Positions 6,386-8,750 of a stretch of 8,750 nucleotides of DNA are shown here, one piece after another. Numbering within the stretch: position 1 is the first letter of the stretch; every line of letters begins with the position of its first letter. A program made the position numbers and the translations under genes. This DNA comes from Deltaproteobacteria bacterium (GTDB taxonomy: Bacteria > Myxococcota_A > Polyangia > Palsa-1104 > JAEUJZ01), in assembly GCA_017990795.1 (NCBI GenBank), contig JAGNNG010000056.1, positions 1 through 8,750 of the forward strand, read 5' to 3'. The notes beneath the pieces are model-generated. The model made no database searches. It was not told the DNA's origin and was given only the letters and a program-made list of their open reading frames with translations.

Positions 6386-8437
6386 ATGCTGCCCATAGCG
6401 TCTGATTCGCGAGCCTTACGTAGCAAGCTGGTCGATCTGCTGTCCGCGCTGCAAGCGTACTTTGAAGCGACCAGCATGAATGTCGGGGCGGGTTCCGGGT
6501 ACTTCGCGGCGTTTGATGCGCTGCGTCGCAACCAGCACCTGGCCGAGGCATTTGTCAGCGATCTGCAGAATCTGATGGAGTTTTTGGACCGCGAGATGCT
6601 GCCGGCGCTGAGTCAGTCGGCTAGTAGCGGGGCTCCAGGCGCAAGCAGTGGCCCGGCTCGTCCGGCGATGCCAAGCATCTTGCTAAGCGACGAGAGTGAG
6701 CCGGGCGAGATCAATGACGCAGAGACGCTGCTTTTGCATCGCTTGCCGCCGGAGATCCAGCGCGAGCTGCAGAGTGGTCGCCCTTATCGCGCTCCCGAGC
6801 CTGTCAAGCCAGCAGCTACGCCGTCGCGGCCCGCTACACCGTCGAGCAAGAGCCCCGTGCGTCGAGCGGAGACGCCAGCGCGACCGGCGGCGCCAGCGAC
6901 GACTTCTGGACGTGCTTCGGCCCGCGGTGAGATTGGCATCAAGCCTGCGTCCACGCGCGGCCCCGACTTGCACCCGGCAGAGACTGCGCCCGTCGAGCCC
7001 AAAGTCGAGCTGGCGCGCGCTGGGTTTCCGCCCGCCGAGGTGCGTCCAAAAGTAGAGAGCAAGCCAGCTCCAGAGCCTCGGCCAAGCGTCGAGCACAAGC
7101 CGACCAGCGACAGTCCATTTGGTGCGGCGATGCCTCAGGTTGCGCCCAGCAAGGTTCAGTCAGCTCGGGTTGAGGAGCCGCCGCTGGCCGCGCGGGCAGC
7201 AGCACTGATGGCGGCAGCTCTGGAGCCCGGCGCACGCAAGCCCACCGGCACCGGTCGGATGGAGATCATCTCAGCCGCCAAGCCAGCGGAGCCGCCAGCT
7301 CGAACGATGACCGGCAAGCTGGAGACCATCTCGCCAGTGCGGCCCGCTGAGTCGGTACCAGCGCGGGGGCCAGCCGTGGAAGCAGCACCCCGTATCGCTG
7401 CGCCGGTCGCCAAAGCCGAGCCTGTGCCCACGCGGCCCCCGGTTGCGGTCGAGCCGGTGAGCAAGCCTGCGGAACAGCCCAAAGTCGCTGCAGCGCAGGC
7501 GGCCAGCAAGGCGGCAACTGCGGCAACACCGTCCGTGAAGACCACGCTCAGTGGCCTTGGGTCCACCGCTCCGGCAGCGACGGCGCCAGCAAGCGCAGGT
7601 GCAGGCAGTGCGGCTTCAGCAGTAGCAGCAGCGTCAGTGGCGGCCTCGGCAGCTGTGTTGACGGCATCCACGACCGCTGGGAACTTGGCCGCCGCAGCGC
7701 GGGCCAATGCCGCAGCCGCACCCACGAAGGCGACTGCTGGCGCTAGCAAGCCGACGACGGCACCGCAGCCAGCCGTAACTCCTGCCAAGCCTGCGTCTGC
7801 AGCAGCGGCAGCATCTGCGGCTGTCGCAACAGCGGGTAAGACTGCGACGGCAGCAGCCTCGCCGACCCCAGTTAAGCCAGCGGCTGCAGCAACACCCGCT
7901 GCCGACAAAGCGGCGGTGTCAGCACCGGTTCCAGCATTTCGCCCCAGCGGTGGCTTTGAGGTGGTTGCGCCCGCGCCCAAGCCAGCCGCCGCCGCCAAGC
8001 CAGCGGCAGCACCAGCAGCGACGGTGACCGTAGCTCCCACGCCGGTCTCTAAGCCAGCAGCTGAGCCAGTGGCGGTGAAGCCTGCCCCGGTCAAGCCCGC
8101 AGCTGCCGCCAAGGTCGAGGCTCCGGCGACCGCTGCCAAACCAGCCCCCGCTGCCGCCAAGCCCGTGGTTGCCGCGAAGCCCGTGGTTGCCGCCAAGCCC
8201 GTGGCCGTCAAAGCTGCCGCCGAGGAGCCCAAGCCCGCAGCGGCTCCCAAGCCCGCGCCCGGAATGTCGACGCCCGGCGTAAAGCCCATCAGTGTTGCCA
8301 AGCCAGTGGCACCTGCAGCAGCGCCGGTTCCTGCGCCTCAGTTTGATGCGTCGGACCTGCCCGATGTCTCTGAGCCGTCTATGGCACCGTCGATGTTCTG
8401 GCGCAACCTAGACGCCAAGTTCGACAAGAGCGAGTAG
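6386..8437 (+). CDS. Ala/Pro/Lys-rich disordered protein with helical N-terminus and short C-terminal motif
   Basis: 683 aa from the ATG at 6386. Residues 7-75 look like amphipathic helices (SRALRSKLVDLLSALQAYFEA; VSDLQNLMEFLDREM). A second short segment follows at 113-135 (ETLLLHRLPPEIQREL). Residues about 136-652 are low-complexity Ala/Pro/Lys/Val/Thr, with many KPA and AAKP units and predicted disorder. The C-terminal 31 residues change character: acidic, with DLPDVSEPSM and MFWRNLDAKFDKSE. No signal peptide, no cysteine noticed and no enzyme motif. The Ala/Lys/Pro repeats resemble in composition histone-H1-like tails and AlgP-type bacterial proteins, which is weak evidence for DNA or polyanion binding. 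Two folded or binding ends around a long flexible linker equally suit a scaffold. I do not recognise the family. The frame is open back to a TTG at 6293, but that extension is Cys/Phe-rich and unlike the protein. No Shine-Dalgarno precedes the chosen start. Confidence 0.85.
   Translation: MLPIASDSRALRSKLVDLLSALQAYFEATSMNVGAGSGYFAAFDALRRNQHLAEAFVSDLQNLMEFLDREMLPALSQSASSGAPGASSGPARPAMPSILLSDESEPGEINDAETLLLHRLPPEIQRELQSGRPYRAPEPVKPAATPSRPATPSSKSPVRRAETPARPAAPATTSGRASARGEIGIKPASTRGPDLHPAETAPVEPKVELARAGFPPAEVRPKVESKPAPEPRPSVEHKPTSDSPFGAAMPQVAPSKVQSARVEEPPLAARAAALMAAALEPGARKPTGTGRMEIISAAKPAEPPARTMTGKLETISPVRPAESVPARGPAVEAAPRIAAPVAKAEPVPTRPPVAVEPVSKPAEQPKVAAAQAASKAATAATPSVKTTLSGLGSTAPAATAPASAGAGSAASAVAAASVAASAAVLTASTTAGNLAAAARANAAAAPTKATAGASKPTTAPQPAVTPAKPASAAAAASAAVATAGKTATAAASPTPVKPAAAATPAADKAAVSAPVPAFRPSGGFEVVAPAPKPAAAAKPAAAPAATVTVAPTPVSKPAAEPVAVKPAPVKPAAAAKVEAPATAAKPAPAAAKPVVAAKPVVAAKPVAVKAAAEEPKPAAAPKPAPGMSTPGVKPISVAKPVAPAAAPVPAPQFDASDLPDVSEPSMAPSMFWRNLDAKFDKSE
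7250..7369 (+). repeat. Two 60-nt imperfect repeats in the low-complexity protein (TGRMEIIS / TGKLETIS)
   Basis: Residues 289-308 and 309-328 begin TGRMEIIS and TGKLETIS and continue with (K/R)PAE and PAR. They are 20 residues apart, with charge and hydrophobic positions kept while the DNA has diverged. This motif is not part of the Ala/Pro/Lys background and may be a short binding motif. Confidence 0.6.
8153..8206 (+). repeat. Three tandem copies of an 18-nt unit encoding AAKPVV
   Basis: Units at 8153-8170, 8171-8188 and 8189-8206 follow GCCGCCAAGCCCGTGGTT. Copy 2 differs by one base and copy 3 ends GTGGCC, giving AAKPVV, AAKPVV and AAKPVA. The near-identity points to recent slippage or unequal exchange, so the linker length is probably variable between strains. 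Confidence 0.85.
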
Positions 8438-8487
8438 CCACCGCGCCCAGCTGGTTTTAGTCGGGCCGGCTGGCGTTGGTGCAGTCG

Positions 8488-8515
8488 CTGCGCTACCTAA
8501 TTTTGGGTAGCGCAG
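8488..8515. terminator. Strong hairpin between convergent genes (factor-independent without U-tract, or bidirectional)
   Basis: CTGCGCTACC (8488-8497) and GGTAGCGCAG (8506-8515) form a perfect 10-bp stem with the 8-nt loop TAATTTTG. It lies 50 nt after the stop of the low-complexity gene and 30 nt after the stop of the crotonase gene. Neither strand has a T-run after the stem, so it may terminate both transcripts inefficiently, stabilise 3' ends, or work with Rho. Confidence 0.6.
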
Positions 8516-8545
8516 GCGTCTGTGCGGTAATGCCGTGCGAGCGAC

Positions 8546-8750
8546 TTACTTGCCGTTAAACTGCGGTGCGCGCTTCATCAGAAATGCGCTGACACCCTCG
8601 GCAAAGTCTTCGGAAGCCAGCAGGCGAAGCTGGCCACGTACTTCGCCTTCTAGCGCTTCGTCAAAGGTGCTGGAGAGGCTGCGGTACACGGCCTGCTTGA
8701 TCTCGCGCATGACCAGCGGCGGACCGGCACCCAGGCGCGCGGCATAAATC
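8546..8750 (-). CDS. Enoyl-CoA hydratase/isomerase family protein, C-terminal 67 residues
   Basis: On the minus strand the frame is open from the window edge to a TAA at 8548-8546, so the start lies outside the window. The translation contains PPLVMREIKQAVYRS, then FDEALEGEVRGQLRLLASEDF, and ends EGVSAFLMKRAPQFNGK. The E-x-x-x-Q-x-x-L-x-x-S-E-D-F-x-E-G-v-x-A-F-l-x-K-R-x-P-x-F-x-G-K pattern is the typical C-terminal helix region of crotonase-fold enoyl-CoA hydratases, which add water to 2-enoyl-CoA in beta-oxidation and related acyl-CoA pathways. The catalytic Glu residues and the oxyanion-hole region are not in the window, so exact substrate and even hydratase versus isomerase cannot be decided. 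It converges on the low-complexity gene across the hairpin at 8488-8515. Confidence 0.9.
   Translation of the reverse strand, partial: IYAARLGAGPPLVMREIKQAVYRSLSSTFDEALEGEVRGQLRLLASEDFAEGVSAFLMKRAPQFNGK

Noticed and set aside
7156..8301. 381-codon open frame on the minus strand opposite the low-complexity gene
   Set aside because: Its Ala/Gly/Thr-rich product is the mirror of GCN/CCN-rich codons on the plus strand; the plus-strand frame has structured ends and fits the local codon use.
8535..8747. 70-codon plus-strand open frame at the right edge
   Set aside because: It is opposite the crotonase-family C-terminus, whose minus-strand translation matches the family well.

Overview
The window is GC-rich, gene-dense DNA whose codons favour G or C at the third position. 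A soluble Ser/Thr kinase fused to a PAS domain, a very large outer-membrane barrel fusion, a secreted Cys-rich protein with C-x-x-D-x-D-C repeats behind a Gly/Asp/Leu-rich linker, and a long Ala/Pro/Lys-rich protein together suggest a Gram-negative deltaproteobacterium of the Myxococcota type. This is inferred from gene style; no marker gene is present. I saw no rRNA, tRNA, CRISPR array, transposase or phage gene.

Layout, left to right. Positions 1-579 (+) hold the 3' end of an unrecognised protein. It converges on the kinase-PAS gene (602-2020, -), with both TAG stop codons lying inside one hairpin. A 224-bp divergent intergenic region with AT-rich promoter-like elements separates the kinase from the main gene of the window (2245-5376, +). 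That gene encodes a signal peptide, an HExxH zinc-metallopeptidase domain, a TolB/PD40-type beta-propeller and a C-terminal Omp85/BamA-like barrel. It converges, with a 12-bp gap, on a secreted Cys-rich protein (5389-6198, -). A second divergent region of 187 bp, with a perfect 15-nt palindrome, leads to a 683-aa low-complexity protein (6386-8437, +). This is followed by a strong hairpin and the C-terminal end of a crotonase-family enoyl-CoA hydratase (8546-8750, -, running off the window).

The genes alternate strongly in direction (+ - + - + -), so there is no multi-gene operon. Links between them can only be guessed from shared divergent control regions: kinase with metallopeptidase-barrel, and Cys-rich protein with Ala/Pro/Lys-rich protein. 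The most novel-looking item is the metallopeptidase-propeller-barrel fusion. It looks like an Omp85-family protein in which a peptidase and a propeller stand where POTRA domains are usually found. The protein with helical ends and a roughly 500-residue disordered middle is the second candidate for new biology.
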